Assembly: GCA_028280565.1 (NCBI GenBank)
Contig: JANQLQ010000169.1
Span: 1-64,000 of the forward strand
Reading direction: 5' to 3'
Origin: Fulvivirga sp.
Lineage (GTDB): Bacteria; Bacteroidota; Bacteroidia; Cytophagales; Cyclobacteriaceae
Length of the DNA: 64,000 bases
In this document: in pieces, positions 45,701-55,465 of the stretch
How positions within the stretch are numbered: the stretch's first letter is position 1
How the letters are laid out: every line of letters begins with the position of its first letter
The notes under the pieces: model-generated
Database searches by the model: none
What the model saw: only the letters and a program-made list of their open reading frames with translations
What the model was told of the DNA's origin: nothing
Position numbers and translations under genes: made by a program

Positions 45701-47218
45701 ATGAAAAATATAACCGCCCTGATCGCTTGTTGTCATCTTTTCATAGTAAGTTATTCCCAGCTGGAGGAGGACGCGATGAAATACGCTGAAACCATTAAGC
45801 AAGAAGAATTGTATGATAAGCTTTCGATACTGGCTTCTGATGCGCTGGAAGGTCGCGAGACCGGTGAGCGCGGCCAAAAAATGGCAGCGGCATTCATTAG
45901 CGATCATTTCAAGCGTTTGGGGTTAACACCACCCGTAAAACAGGGTTCTTCCTACAGTTATTACCAGCCCGTTCCGTTGTATTCGTCCATGCCGGGTAAT
46001 ATTTATCTCATGGTGAGTGGAGAAAAGTACGATAACTTCAATAAGATCGCTTATTACGGCACGTATCATTCTGAGGGTGAAAAGGAAATAGAGGCTGTTT
46101 TTGTGGGCAAAGGGAGTGAACAGGAGCTCAACCAGGTGGATGTAAAAGGAAAGGCAGTTATCATTAGGATAGACAACCCCCGGGGCTGGAGAACCCCGCA
46201 TAAGCTGGCCAAAGAAAAAGGGGCGATGATCAGCTTGATAGTGACACATGCCACAGACTCGGAGTTTAACAATTACAGTGAAATGTTAAAGGATTATTTG
46301 TCCAATGGGCGGCTTTCCTTAGAGGTGCCCAAAAGACAAAAGACGAACCAAGGTATATTTATGATCGCACCGTCTGTAGCAGCTAAGATAGTTAGCAGTA
46401 AAGTAGAAGATTTAAATAAAGCAGCTGATAACGGCCGCTTAAAGAAAGTGAAGACCGGGATGTTAAAGTATCAAATTAAGCAGAAGAAAATTGAGGTAAG
46501 CACTGAGAATGTGCTAGGATATTTGGAAGGCAGCGACCTAAAGGACGAACTCTTGGTACTCACAGCACATTATGACCACATCGGCAGGCATGGTGATAAG
46601 ATCAACAATGGCGCAGACGATGATGGCTCCGGTACTTCAGCCATCATGGAGATTGCGGAGGCGTTTGTAAAAGCCAAGGAAGAAGGTAAAGGGCCTAGAA
46701 GAAGTATCCTCTTTATGGCGGTCAGCGGCGAGGAAAAAGGATTGCTAGGGTCAGCATATTACACAGATAACCCGGTGTTTCCCTTAGAAAATACAGTGGT
46801 GAATTTGAACATTGATATGATAGGCCGTATTGATCGAGAGCACAAGGATAATTCTAATTACATCTACTTGGTGGGTGCAGACAGGCTTTCAACAGAGCTT
46901 CATGAGATCAGTGAAAAAGTGAATGAAACCTACACTCAATTTGAGCTGGATTATACCCTTAACGATGAAAATCACCCCGACCGGATCTATTACCGTTCAG
47001 ACCATTGGAATTTTGCTAAGAACAATATCCCGGTCATCTTTTATTTTAACGGGGTACATGAAGACTACCACCGACCCACGGATACCATTGATAAGATTGA
47101 GTTTGAACTCTTGACAAAAAGAACAAAGCTAGTCTACTATACGGCTTGGGTTTTGGCAAATCGAAATGATCGGCTCGTGGTAGATAAGTTGCAGGAGCAG
47201 GAAATAGGTAATAACTAA
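45701..47218 (+). CDS. M28 family metallopeptidase with PA domain
   Basis: From ATG 45701 (505 residues) the protein begins with a signal peptide MKNITALIACCHLFIVSYSQ; an upstream in-frame GTG at 45647 fits less well. Zinc-peptidase motifs are visible: LTAHYDHIGRHGD, NGADDDGSGTSAIMEIAEAF, AVSGEEKGLLGS, LNIDMIGRID and GVHEDYHRPTDT, giving the co-catalytic two-zinc site of M28 aminopeptidases. The region at ~110-250 is probably the PA (protease-associated) insert. It acts in the periplasm or outside, removing N-terminal residues from peptides. Single gene between gcvP and lipA. Confidence 0.92.
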   Translation: MKNITALIACCHLFIVSYSQLEEDAMKYAETIKQEELYDKLSILASDALEGRETGERGQKMAAAFISDHFKRLGLTPPVKQGSSYSYYQPVPLYSSMPGNIYLMVSGEKYDNFNKIAYYGTYHSEGEKEIEAVFVGKGSEQELNQVDVKGKAVIIRIDNPRGWRTPHKLAKEKGAMISLIVTHATDSEFNNYSEMLKDYLSNGRLSLEVPKRQKTNQGIFMIAPSVAAKIVSSKVEDLNKAADNGRLKKVKTGMLKYQIKQKKIEVSTENVLGYLEGSDLKDELLVLTAHYDHIGRHGDKINNGADDDGSGTSAIMEIAEAFVKAKEEGKGPRRSILFMAVSGEEKGLLGSAYYTDNPVFPLENTVVNLNIDMIGRIDREHKDNSNYIYLVGADRLSTELHEISEKVNETYTQFELDYTLNDENHPDRIYYRSDHWNFAKNNIPVIFYFNGVHEDYHRPTDTIDKIEFELLTKRTKLVYYTAWVLANRNDRLVVDKLQEQEIGNN

Positions 47219-47236
47219 GAACAATGCAGGTACTGG

Positions 47237-47270
47237 GTTCCGGGCCAATTCCTTATTTCAGACCCGGAAC
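47237..47270. terminator. Hairpin between convergent M28 peptidase and lipA genes
   Basis: GTTCCGGG and CCCGGAAC (8 bp, perfect) enclose an 18-base loop, 18 bp after the peptidase stop and just after the lipA stop on the other strand. Candidate bidirectional terminator. Confidence 0.5.
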
Positions 47271-47278
47271 TGCCAAAA

Positions 47279-48163
47279 TCAAATAGGTACGTTCACATGC
47301 CGTTCTGCATGGTATGAAGAGCGCACTAAAGGACCTGATTCTACGTATTTTAAGCCTCTTTTCAATCCTTCCACCCGGTACTCTTCAAATTGATCCGGGT
47401 GGATAAATTCCGCCACTTCCAGGTGCATTTTCGTAGGCTGGAGATATTGCCCGAGCGTGAGGATGTCAAGCCCGTGTTCTACCAGGTCATCCATAGCTTT
47501 GTATACCTCGTCGGGTGTTTCTCCCACGCCCAGCATGATCCCGGATTTGGTTCTTTTTCCTTCCGCCTTGGTCAGCTTGATCTGCTCTAAGCTCCGGGCA
47601 TATTTCGCCTGCGGCCTTACCCTGCGGTATAACCTTTCCACGGTCTCCATATTATGAGAAACTACTTCTTGACCCGCTTCGATCATCCTGTACAAGGCAT
47701 CCCAGTTTGCTTTTACATCGGGTATCAAAGTTTCTATGGTCGTTCCTGGCGAAAGGGCTTTGGTTTTTACAACGGTCTGGTACCAGATCTCCGCACCACG
47801 ATCTTTGAGCTCATCCCGGTTTACCGAGGTGATCACGGCATGTTTAACCCCCATAGTCTTGATCGCCTCGGCTACACGCTGGGGCTCTTCTTCATCATAC
47901 TCAGGCGGCCTCCCGGTAGCCACGGCGCAGAATGTGCAACTGCGTGTACAAACATTTCCGAGGATCATAAAGGTAGCTGTGCCCGCTCCCCAGCACTCGC
48001 CCATATTAGGACAGTTGCCGCTCTCACAAATGGTATGTAATTTATTTTCATCTACCAATCGCCGAACCTTGGCATATTCTTTACCTACCGGTAATTTAAC
48101 CCTAAGCCAGCTTGGTTTGCGTTTTTTGGTTTCTTGTTCAGTAACAACAGGTAATTCTATCAT
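47279..48163 (-). CDS. lipA: Lipoyl synthase
   Basis: The 294-residue radical SAM enzyme inserts two sulfurs into octanoyl groups on E2 and H-protein subunits. The auxiliary cluster cysteines are in [12 protein letters not shown] (Cys46, 51, 57) and the radical SAM cluster in CTRSCTFC (Cys72, 76, 79); [17 protein letters not shown] and [14 protein letters not shown] also match. Length is normal. It serves the glycine cleavage system and the branched-chain oxoacid dehydrogenase encoded nearby. Confidence 0.97.
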   Translation of the reverse strand: MIELPVVTEQETKKRKPSWLRVKLPVGKEYAKVRRLVDENKLHTICESGNCPNMGECWGAGTATFMILGNVCTRSCTFCAVATGRPPEYDEEEPQRVAEAIKTMGVKHAVITSVNRDELKDRGAEIWYQTVVKTKALSPGTTIETLIPDVKANWDALYRMIEAGQEVVSHNMETVERLYRRVRPQAKYARSLEQIKLTKAEGKRTKSGIMLGVGETPDEVYKAMDDLVEHGLDILTLGQYLQPTKMHLEVAEFIHPDQFEEYRVEGLKRGLKYVESGPLVRSSYHAERHVNVPI

Positions 48164-48228
48164 CCCTAACTATTTTAATAATAACAAAGGTAGGAATTAA
48201 TAGTTTCTTGACCGGCGAGGACTGGAAA

Positions 48229-48954
48229 CTATCTCCGAGAACCGTAAAAAAGAGTAATAAAGGCTGTGGGAAACACAGCGCGATTATTTGCCGCTGACAT
48301 CAACTCGATCTCTTGGGTGTACGCATCCACCAGGAACCCTGCTTCAAAGCCTGTAACATTATTTTTAGAAGTACCCAATTCGAAGCTGAGTGATGCCTTA
48401 GCATTGGCACCAATACGGAGCTGCGATTCCGTTATGCCTTGTAAGATATATCCCGAGCCCAAAATTTGATCTACAGAATGAACACTGGGATCGTAAGGCA
48501 CCCGACGGCTGTTTAACGTACCGGGGTCAGGCTGAATTTCTATGTAGTAGGGCGCCAATAGACCCAAGGACGGGCCCACCGCTGTATTTAATTTGATCTC
48601 AACTCCCTGGTGGGGAGCTTTTTTGAATAAGATGAGTTCCCGGCCGTATTGTAACCGTATGGCATACAGGTAATTTACCTTTCCTAAAATAAAAGAATTC
48701 GTAGCGCCGTTCCTCCGCAATTGGAATTCCTGCGGGTGTTTCACATTCATTACCTCCAGCCCATAGCTCTGGTATAGTCCCTCTTTAATTCTCTGTGACT
48801 TTCTAAATACAAACCCCCCTATCAGTCCACCAGCGGTATTCTTATTTATTCCCCAAATAAACTCTGAATGGTAATCATCGAGATCCCTATTTTGGGCCAT
48901 TACCATCATAGGAAGGCATAAAACAATGCAAACAATAAGCGCCTTCAACATCAA
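48229..48954 (-). CDS. Probable outer-membrane beta-barrel protein
   Basis: The 241-residue protein has a signal peptide (to VMAQ, ~21) and alternating strand-like segments (YHSEFIWGINKNTAGGLIGG, GLYQSYGLEVMNVKHP, VNYLYAIRLQYGRELILFKK, EIKLNTAVGPSLGLLAPYYI, KASLSFELGTSKN, AVFPTAFITLFYGSRR). An aromatic-poor C-terminus makes the barrel call tentative. It is 65 bp upstream of lipA on the same strand and may be co-transcribed with it. No known function. Confidence 0.65.
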   Translation of the reverse strand: MMLKALIVCIVLCLPMMVMAQNRDLDDYHSEFIWGINKNTAGGLIGGFVFRKSQRIKEGLYQSYGLEVMNVKHPQEFQLRRNGATNSFILGKVNYLYAIRLQYGRELILFKKAPHQGVEIKLNTAVGPSLGLLAPYYIEIQPDPGTLNSRRVPYDPSVHSVDQILGSGYILQGITESQLRIGANAKASLSFELGTSKNNVTGFEAGFLVDAYTQEIELMSAANNRAVFPTAFITLFYGSRR

Positions 48955-49117
48955 TTTTTCAATTATATCCCAACTAAATTTAACGATATAACATCATTAA
49001 CGCAAAGCAGGATAAGATAGTTTAACCAATTTTCTAGGTAAAAGGTACACATGACCGGAAAGATCCCAAGTGCCTTACTACTTCATTTCCAACAGCATCT
49101 TATGGCCTGCCAAGGAA

Positions 49118-49459
49118 CTAACTTTGCACTAATGCTTTAATATCCTGGAAGTTAATACCCATGTGAGAGGTATTGTAAACGGACTTACCATTTTTAATGA
49201 GGATCACCTGCGGAGATTCATGGGGGACCCCAAAAATCTCGGCGATTTTATTTGATATTTCACGATATCTCAACAGGTCTAAGTAATAGGGTTTCAGGCC
49301 GGGTACTTCGCTTGGCTGCCATGATCTTTCCAGCCTGTGAATGGCCATGTTGCTGATAGCACAGCTCGTGCTATGTTTAAAGATCATCACAGGTTGAGAT
49401 TCCGAATCTTTTTTCACCTGGTCTAAAGTGGCAATATCTTCTAAGTTATTCCAATGCAT
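49118..49459 (-). CDS. ytxJ: Monothiol bacilliredoxin YtxJ
   Basis: The 113-residue thioredoxin-fold protein has MIFKHSTSCAISNMAIHRLE with a single active-site Cys33 (TSC), and SPQVILIKNGKSVYNTSHMGI with the cis-Pro. This is the YtxJ/DUF2847 family, thought to remove bacillithiol from mixed disulfides in the cytosol. It suggests that the organism uses bacillithiol as its low-molecular thiol. It lies 16 bp downstream of the basic repeat protein gene on the same strand. Confidence 0.9.
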   Translation of the reverse strand: MHWNNLEDIATLDQVKKDSESQPVMIFKHSTSCAISNMAIHRLERSWQPSEVPGLKPYYLDLLRYREISNKIAEIFGVPHESPQVILIKNGKSVYNTSHMGINFQDIKALVQS

Positions 49460-49475
49460 AGTTAAGTGATGATAA

Positions 49476-52103
49476 TTAATCGTACCAGAGACCTTGTTCT
49501 CTTTTATCGAAACGTGGCCTGCGAACCTTCTCTTTCAGGTGCTGGGGTTGGCCTTCATTTTTCCTGAACAGTTTGGCCCAAAACAGCCTCAAGTTAAACA
49601 TGCCTTTCCTGAATTCGTTAGAATCGTTTTTGCCACTGGCATATTTAAAACTTGGATGGCGATCTTTAATGAATTTTTTAGACATTTTCACATTGCCCTG
49701 GTAGTTGCTGGCCCGTATAGCAGCCCTTGAAGGCCCTATTCCTTTCAAAGAGCCGTCGGCCGCGCTGGGCTTTTTGCTGTACTTCCAAGTGCGCTTTATG
49801 TTTCCTTGGAAATCTCTTATCCTCAAATAACTGCGTCCCGGGGCACGGGCCTTTAACGCATCCTCAGCGGTGGACTTATTTTTCACATATTTAAACCCGC
49901 GTTTTTTAAAGCCTTGAAAGTCAGCGCTCAGGCGATTATTTTTCATAGGTTCTCGCACCTTAAGCGCTTCATCCGCCGAGCTAGGATTTTTCTTGTAATT
50001 GAATTTTCTTTTCTGCTCGCCGCGATAGTCTGAAGCATAGCCGTCATATTTACCACGAACAGGAACTTTGGTTCTCCCGGTATACAAGGTAGCCTTTTTA
50101 GTTTTGGCCGAAAGGTTTCTTACCTTCAGCGAGGCTTTTACCGCGCTCGGATTTTTTTCATATCCAATTTTCCTTTTTTGATCACCCCGATAGTAAGAGG
50201 CGTATCCATCGTACTTACCGCGTACCGGTATTTTGGTTTTTCCCCTGAACGTTGATGCTTTCTTAACCGCAGGTGAGGGCTCTGTTGATTTTCTTTTGGT
50301 TCTGCCTTTCCATGTGGATATAGCAAGATCTTGGATCACCCTGGTATTTTTGGTGATAGGCCTACCCTTGTTGTTCCAGTTATTCCTGCTCACGCTACCC
50401 CCGCCTTTGTAGTACTTCAATCCTTTGAGATTCCCTTGAAAGCGGGCTACCTTATTATCTTGCTGGGTCACCTCTCTTCGTTGTACAGGTCGGCCCCGGT
50501 TATTCCAGTTGTTCCTACCCACACTGCCCCCACCTTTGGCGAGTTTTCGTCCTTTTACATTCCCTTGGAACCTGGCCACGCTATTGTCCTGCCTGGTAGT
50601 GCCCCTTCCTTGTACCGGTTTGCCACGATTATTCCATTTGTTCCGCGCCACACTACCCCCACCTTTGGCGAGTTTCCGTCCTTTTACATTACCTTGGAAC
50701 CTGGCCACGCTGTTGTCCTGCCTGGTAGTGCCCTTTCCTTGTACCGGCTTGCCGCGATTGTTCCATTTGTTCCGCGCTACACTACCCCCGCCTTTTGCCA
50801 GCCTTCGTCCTTTAGCATTCCCTTGGAACCTGGCCACGCTATTGTCCTGTCTTGTAGTGCCCCTTCCTTGTACCGGCTTGCCCCGGTTATTCCATTTGTT
50901 TCGGCTCACGCTCCCTCCACCTTTGTAAGGCTTTCCGCCCTTAATATTGCCTTGGAAGCGGATCGCTTTTTGTGTTTCTGACCCGGGAGGATTTTTACCT
51001 CCCACTGCTCTTCCGGCAGCCTCTTGGCGTCGGCCGGAGGATTTATACCCCCCACCTTTCAGCTTACCCCTAAATGCCCTGTCACCCTGTCGTTTACCCA
51101 CTGGATAGGATTGGAATCGTGAGCTCGTAAAATCAGGCCGTTGCGATTGTCGCTTGCGTAACTTATGGCCTGAGATGTCATTCTTCCAAGCCCGTTCCCT
51201 AGGGCGTGTGGCTGTTCTAAACCCTCCTAAGGTTTGCCCGGAATAGGCGCGGTCTCCGCGTTTGCCTTGGCGGCTGTAGCGCACTTTTCGCTGGTTCTGT
51301 ATTACGGGCCTTTCTACCGTACGTTTGGTCCGGAACGGTCGCCCGGTGATATCTCCCTTATAGGCCTTTTCCCATGGAGTCTGTCTCCTGAACGCGGAGT
51401 AGGGGCTTTTTCCCCTGCGAATACGGGCGGTGCCGGAGGCCGAACGTGGGATGATCCTTCTCCTTTTTACGGGCCGCTCCGGGTCTCGTGTAATTGACCT
51501 GCCTGATCCTAAAGCTTGCTGGTACCTTCCCTTACCGGTAAAGGTAGTTCGGCGCGATCGCGTGGAGATCGCCCTGCCGGCAGAATTTCCACGCCATGCC
51601 CGCTCTCCCCGCCGTGAAGCTGACCGGGGTGAACCCGAAACCCCGCCGGACCTTTCAGACCGGCGTTGCGAAAATCTTGGTGCTACCGGCCGTGATCTAA
51701 AACGGGATTTTTCACTTTTGCTCGGTGTACCGGCATACGACTGACCTTGGGCTTTGCCTGCAGTAGACCTTCGAGGGGAGGTCTTCGTCACTACTTTTCG
51801 CCCGGTAATATCTCCTTTGTATGCCTTCTCCCCTTGTTTTGATCGTGTTTTGAAGCGGGTCTGCCGTAGCTTTTGCCGGTTAGATCTTCCCTTATCTCCC
51901 CTCCGCTTGAGCCGCCGGTTAGATTTGTTCTTTTTTTCATTCGCTTTTTCAAAAACCGATTTGCCCTTTTTGCCAGGCTGCTGTTGCTGCGCAAACGCTC
52001 CATGCCATGATAGCTGGCTTAGCGCCAAAACCATAAAAATGATGCTCAATATCTTGAGGCAAGCTTTTACTCGATGTCTTTTTATGGTAATAGGACTAGA
52101 CAA
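49476..52103 (-). CDS. Very basic exported repeat protein, unknown function
   Basis: The 875-residue protein has a signal peptide (ILSIIFMVLALSQLSWHGAFAQ, to ~39) and then an extremely Arg/Lys/Gly/Ser-rich chain with hardly any acidic or hydrophobic stretches. Throughout it repeats a short unit aromatic-x-G-x-x-[KT]-G/R, for example KAYKGDITGRKV, RAWRGNSAGRAI, ARFQGNAKGRRL, SDYRGEQKRKFNY, RDFQGNIKRTWKY. In the middle, five 43-residue copies occur in tandem (50322-50966), followed by ~60-residue repeats ending PSAxxxLKVR. The C-terminus (LFWAKLFRKNEGQPQHL) is different. I cannot name a function; a cell-envelope, polysaccharide-, DNA- or calcium-independent matrix-binding scaffold is conceivable. 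It is upstream of ytxJ and downstream of the E1 gene. Confidence 0.8.
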   Translation of the reverse strand: MSSPITIKRHRVKACLKILSIIFMVLALSQLSWHGAFAQQQQPGKKGKSVFEKANEKKNKSNRRLKRRGDKGRSNRQKLRQTRFKTRSKQGEKAYKGDITGRKVVTKTSPRRSTAGKAQGQSYAGTPSKSEKSRFRSRPVAPRFSQRRSERSGGVSGSPRSASRRGERAWRGNSAGRAISTRSRRTTFTGKGRYQQALGSGRSITRDPERPVKRRRIIPRSASGTARIRRGKSPYSAFRRQTPWEKAYKGDITGRPFRTKRTVERPVIQNQRKVRYSRQGKRGDRAYSGQTLGGFRTATRPRERAWKNDISGHKLRKRQSQRPDFTSSRFQSYPVGKRQGDRAFRGKLKGGGYKSSGRRQEAAGRAVGGKNPPGSETQKAIRFQGNIKGGKPYKGGGSVSRNKWNNRGKPVQGRGTTRQDNSVARFQGNAKGRRLAKGGGSVARNKWNNRGKPVQGKGTTRQDNSVARFQGNVKGRKLAKGGGSVARNKWNNRGKPVQGRGTTRQDNSVARFQGNVKGRKLAKGGGSVGRNNWNNRGRPVQRREVTQQDNKVARFQGNLKGLKYYKGGGSVSRNNWNNKGRPITKNTRVIQDLAISTWKGRTKRKSTEPSPAVKKASTFRGKTKIPVRGKYDGYASYYRGDQKRKIGYEKNPSAVKASLKVRNLSAKTKKATLYTGRTKVPVRGKYDGYASDYRGEQKRKFNYKKNPSSADEALKVREPMKNNRLSADFQGFKKRGFKYVKNKSTAEDALKARAPGRSYLRIRDFQGNIKRTWKYSKKPSAADGSLKGIGPSRAAIRASNYQGNVKMSKKFIKDRHPSFKYASGKNDSNEFRKGMFNLRLFWAKLFRKNEGQPQHLKEKVRRPRFDKREQGLWYD
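50322..50966 (-). repeat. Five tandem 129-bp units inside the basic repeat protein gene
   Basis: 645 bases = 5 x 129, each encoding 43 residues of the type ARFQGNxKGRxLAKGGGSVA then RNKWNNRGKPVQGRGTTRQD. Units 2 and 3 are nearly identical, units 1, 4 and 5 more diverged, so the array has been growing or homogenising recently. Confidence 0.9.
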
Positions 52104-52160
52104 ATCAAAAAATCAGTTTAAAAAATACTGCGCACGATCCTTTAAAACGTATGAAGTTAA

Positions 52161-54143
52161 TTAAAATTCCATCAAATGCTGAATTTTTTCTCTTAACCTT
52201 CCCACGGGTAAAAAGTTTTGTTCCAAGCCCGGTGAAAAGGGCACAGGGGTATCTAAGCTGCCTTCACGCATCACAGGAGCATCCAAATGTTCAAAACAGT
52301 GCTCCCCGATCCATGCACTGATCTCGCCGCCTATACCTCCTGTTAGACAATCTTCGTGGAGAACTAGGACGCGGTTGGTTTTCTTCACGGAAGCAGTTAC
52401 CGCCTCCTTATCCCAAGGTAGAAGGGTTCTAAGATCCAAAATATCCGCGGACAGTGCTAATTCTTTTACCACTTCTTTTGCCCAGTACACTCCCATTCCA
52501 TAAGTAACAATAGAAAGATCGGTGCCCTGTTCTACCCATTTGGCTTTTCCGACTTCTACCGTATAATAGTCTCGAGGTATATCCCCGGAAATAGACCTGT
52601 ATAAGGCTTTATGCTCGAAATAAAGGTAAGGGTTAGGATCTTCAATGGCGGCGCAAAGTAGTCCTTTAGCGTCATAAGGATCAGAGGGATACACGATCTT
52701 AAGCCCGGGAGTATGGAAAAACCATGCTTCGTTTGACTGGCTATGAAATGGGCCTGCTGCTACACCTGCTCCCGTGGGCATTCTTACTACCACATCAGCA
52801 TTTTGGCCCCAGCGGTAATGGCTTTTTGCCAGGTTGTTAACGACCTGGTTAAAGCCACAGGTAACAAAGTCGGCAAATTGCATTTCTACCACTGTTTTCT
52901 GTTTTTTTACCGACATTCCCAGCCCGACACCAATAATGGCCGATTCGCAGAGTGGAGTATTCCTGATCCTGTTCTTTCCAAATTTTTCCACGAAACCCTC
53001 GGTGACTTTGAAAACGCCGCCGTACTCCGCTACGTCCTGGCCCATTACCACCAGGTTTGAATGTTTTTCCAAACTTTGGTCCAGTCCTGCCGATATAGCA
53101 TCTACAAAGCGTTGAGAAGAAACTTCGGAAGAAGCAGGCGCTTTAATTTTTTGCTGGTAAGGCATGTAAACATCGGCCAACTCCTCATGGCTGGAAGGTG
53201 AGGGCATATCTTCGGAAAAAGCAATCTCAAGCCCCGTGTCAATTTCCTTTTGGATCTTTGCACGGGTCTTTTCAATAAACGCCAAAGTGATCACCTCTTC
53301 ATTGATCAAGAAATCTTCATAGTTTTTTAAGGGATCTCGTTCAGCCCAATGCTCCATAAGCTCTTTGGGCACATATTTGGTGCCGCTGGCTTCTTCATGC
53401 CCCCGCATACGGAAGGTAAGCGCTTCTATGAGCACAGGGCGAGGCTTTTTACGTAGGTCTTGGGCAACGCGCTTTACCGTATCGTAGACCTCCAATATAT
53501 TATTTCCATCCACTACTATGCCGTCGATGCCATAGCCAGGGCATTTATCCACAAAGTTTTTGAAGCGAAACTGCTCATTGCTGGGTGTTGACAGCCCGTA
53601 TCCATTATTTTCTACCACAAAAATGACGGGTAAGTCCCATACTGCCGCTACGTTCAGTGCCTCGTGGAAGTCGCCTTCGCTGGCTCCGCCGTCTCCTGTA
53701 AAAACTAACGTCGCCTTTTTTTCCTTAGCTAGTTTACAGGCTAGGGCGATACCATCGGCCACACCCAGTTGTGGACCGAGGTGCGAGATCATGCCCACGA
53801 TATGATGTTCATTGGCGCCGAAATGGAAAGACCGGTCGCGTCCTTTCGTAAACCCACCTCTTTTGCCCTGGAATTGGGCAAATAGTTTCTCAAATGGCAC
53901 GTCCCGTGAAGTAAATACGCCCAGGTTCCTATGCATGGGTAGAATGTACTCGTCTTCCTTTAAGGCGTGGGTACTACCGATGCTGATCGCTTCTTGTCCT
54001 ATCCCTGAAAACCACTTGCTGATCTTTCCCTGGCGTAACAAGATGAGCATTTTTTCTTCGATCATCCTAGGTTTTAACAGGGCTTCATAGAGCTCCTTGA
54101 GAAGCTTGTTAGAGAGGTTTTTCCGGTCAAATTGCATGAACAA
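52161..54143 (-). CDS. 2-oxoisovalerate-type dehydrogenase E1, fused alpha and beta subunits
   Basis: The 660-residue protein joins an E1-alpha part (~1-320; SKWFSGIGQEAISIGSTHAL, thiamine-diphosphate motif GDGGASEGDFHEALN near 150, VVENNGYGLS) and an E1-beta part (~340-660; SQRFVDAISAGLDQSLEKHS, MGQDVAEYGGVFKVTEGFVE, PTGAGVAAGPFHSQSNEAWF). It decarboxylates branched-chain 2-oxo acids and loads the acyl group onto lipoyl-E2, feeding branched-chain fatty acid synthesis. The fusion is common in Bacteroidota. The promoter must lie in the 74-bp gap to the divergent M16 gene. Confidence 0.92.
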   Translation of the reverse strand: MFMQFDRKNLSNKLLKELYEALLKPRMIEEKMLILLRQGKISKWFSGIGQEAISIGSTHALKEDEYILPMHRNLGVFTSRDVPFEKLFAQFQGKRGGFTKGRDRSFHFGANEHHIVGMISHLGPQLGVADGIALACKLAKEKKATLVFTGDGGASEGDFHEALNVAAVWDLPVIFVVENNGYGLSTPSNEQFRFKNFVDKCPGYGIDGIVVDGNNILEVYDTVKRVAQDLRKKPRPVLIEALTFRMRGHEEASGTKYVPKELMEHWAERDPLKNYEDFLINEEVITLAFIEKTRAKIQKEIDTGLEIAFSEDMPSPSSHEELADVYMPYQQKIKAPASSEVSSQRFVDAISAGLDQSLEKHSNLVVMGQDVAEYGGVFKVTEGFVEKFGKNRIRNTPLCESAIIGVGLGMSVKKQKTVVEMQFADFVTCGFNQVVNNLAKSHYRWGQNADVVVRMPTGAGVAAGPFHSQSNEAWFFHTPGLKIVYPSDPYDAKGLLCAAIEDPNPYLYFEHKALYRSISGDIPRDYYTVEVGKAKWVEQGTDLSIVTYGMGVYWAKEVVKELALSADILDLRTLLPWDKEAVTASVKKTNRVLVLHEDCLTGGIGGEISAWIGEHCFEHLDAPVMREGSLDTPVPFSPGLEQNFLPVGRLREKIQHLMEF

Positions 54144-54173
54144 AATTTTGCCAACAAAATTAAAGCATTGCAG

Positions 54174-54190
54174 CTACACGCAAAGTGTAG
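54174..54190. promoter_or_regulatory. Inverted repeat CTACAC-GCAAA-GTGTAG in a divergent promoter
   Basis: The only symmetric structure in the 74-bp gap between the divergent E1 and M16 genes. It might be an operator acting on both, or part of one promoter. Confidence 0.3.
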
Positions 54191-54217
54191 TGATCTTTTT
54201 TATTTTTACGGCCCTTT

Positions 54218-55465
54218 ATGATCGATTTTGAGACTTTTACTTTAGAGAATGGGCTGCGAGTGATCGTACATGAAGACCCAAACGTGGAGATAGCCATTTT
54301 GAATGTCTTGTACGACGTAGGCTCAAGGGATGAAGACCCAGGCTTAACGGGGTTTGCCCATCTTTTTGAACACCTTATGTTCGGGGGGTCACAAAATATA
54401 CCTAGTTATGATGAGGCGCTCCAAAAAGCGGGGGGTGAAAACAATGCCTTCACTAGCCCGGACATCACCAACTACTACATGACCCTTCCGGCACAAAACC
54501 TGGAGACAGGGTTTTGGCTGGAGTCGGATAGGATGCTCGGACTTTCTTTTGATCCTAAAGTACTCGAAGTTCAGCGTAGTGTTGTAATTGAAGAATTTAA
54601 ACAGCGTTATCTTAACCAGCCCTACGGGGATGTATGGCTCAAGCTTCGCCCCCTGGCTTACCAAACTCACCCTTACCAATGGCCCACCATAGGTAAGAAT
54701 ATTAGCCATGTGGAAAAAGCCACGATGGACCAGGTCAAATCGTTTTTTTATACACATTATATTCCCAATAATGCGACACTGGTGGTGGCTGGCAACGTAA
54801 AAACCGAACAAGTGAAGGAGTACAGTGAAAAGTGGTTTGGACCTATCCCGGCAGGGGAAAAGCAAAAACGAAAGTTACCTGCCGAACCGGAACAAGTAGA
54901 ACGCCGTGAGCTTTCCGTTACCGCAAATGTCCCTTTGGACGCCCTGTATATGACCTTTCATATGACCGGGAAATTTGATACACATTATTACTCGGAAGAT
55001 CTTTTGAGCGACATCCTGGGAAGAGATAAATCTTCGCGGCTTTATAACCGGCTGGTGAGAGACGAGGAAATGTTCCACTCTGTCAATGCCAGTATCACGG
55101 GTTCTATAGACCCGGGCCTGCTGGTGGTCAGCGGAAAGCTAAACCCGGGCATAGACATTTTAAAGGCAGAAAAAGGAGTGCTCAGGGTAATCGATGAATT
55201 AGTGGAGCATGGTCCTACGGAAGAGGAACTGGAAAAAGTGAAGAACCAGGCGGAGGCCTCCAAGGTGTTTAGCGAAATAGAGCCCTTGAACAAAGCGATT
55301 AATTTGGCGATAGCCTCCCTATCAGGGCATATTGGATTAGTAAATGATGAAGTGGAAAAAATACGAAGTACTACCTTAGAAGACATCACAAATTCAGCCC
55401 AAAAAGTGCTGAAAACAGGCAATTCTTCTGTATTGTACTATAGAGCCAAACAAGCGAGCTCATGA
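54218..55465 (+). CDS. M16 family zinc peptidase (pitrilysin type)
   Basis: The 415-residue protein has the inverted zinc motif HLFEH (His48, Glu51, His52) in FAHLFEHLMFGGSQN and, about 75 residues on, the third-ligand region MLGLSFDPKVLEVQRSVVIEE. It has a single N-domain and M16_C domain, the size of processing-peptidase-type subunits. No signal peptide is visible, so it may be cytosolic or use another route. The stop overlaps the ispF start (ATGA), and mnmD follows with another 4-bp overlap. Confidence 0.92.
   Translation: MIDFETFTLENGLRVIVHEDPNVEIAILNVLYDVGSRDEDPGLTGFAHLFEHLMFGGSQNIPSYDEALQKAGGENNAFTSPDITNYYMTLPAQNLETGFWLESDRMLGLSFDPKVLEVQRSVVIEEFKQRYLNQPYGDVWLKLRPLAYQTHPYQWPTIGKNISHVEKATMDQVKSFFYTHYIPNNATLVVAGNVKTEQVKEYSEKWFGPIPAGEKQKRKLPAEPEQVERRELSVTANVPLDALYMTFHMTGKFDTHYYSEDLLSDILGRDKSSRLYNRLVRDEEMFHSVNASITGSIDPGLLVVSGKLNPGIDILKAEKGVLRVIDELVEHGPTEEELEKVKNQAEASKVFSEIEPLNKAINLAIASLSGHIGLVNDEVEKIRSTTLEDITNSAQKVLKTGNSSVLYYRAKQASS

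Noticed and set aside
50331-50981. Long plus-strand open frames opposite the 43-residue repeats (up to 216 codons)
   Set aside because: They follow the 129-bp period of the minus-strand repeat gene, which has a signal peptide and consistent protein repeats; the plus-strand frames are by-products of biased codon use.
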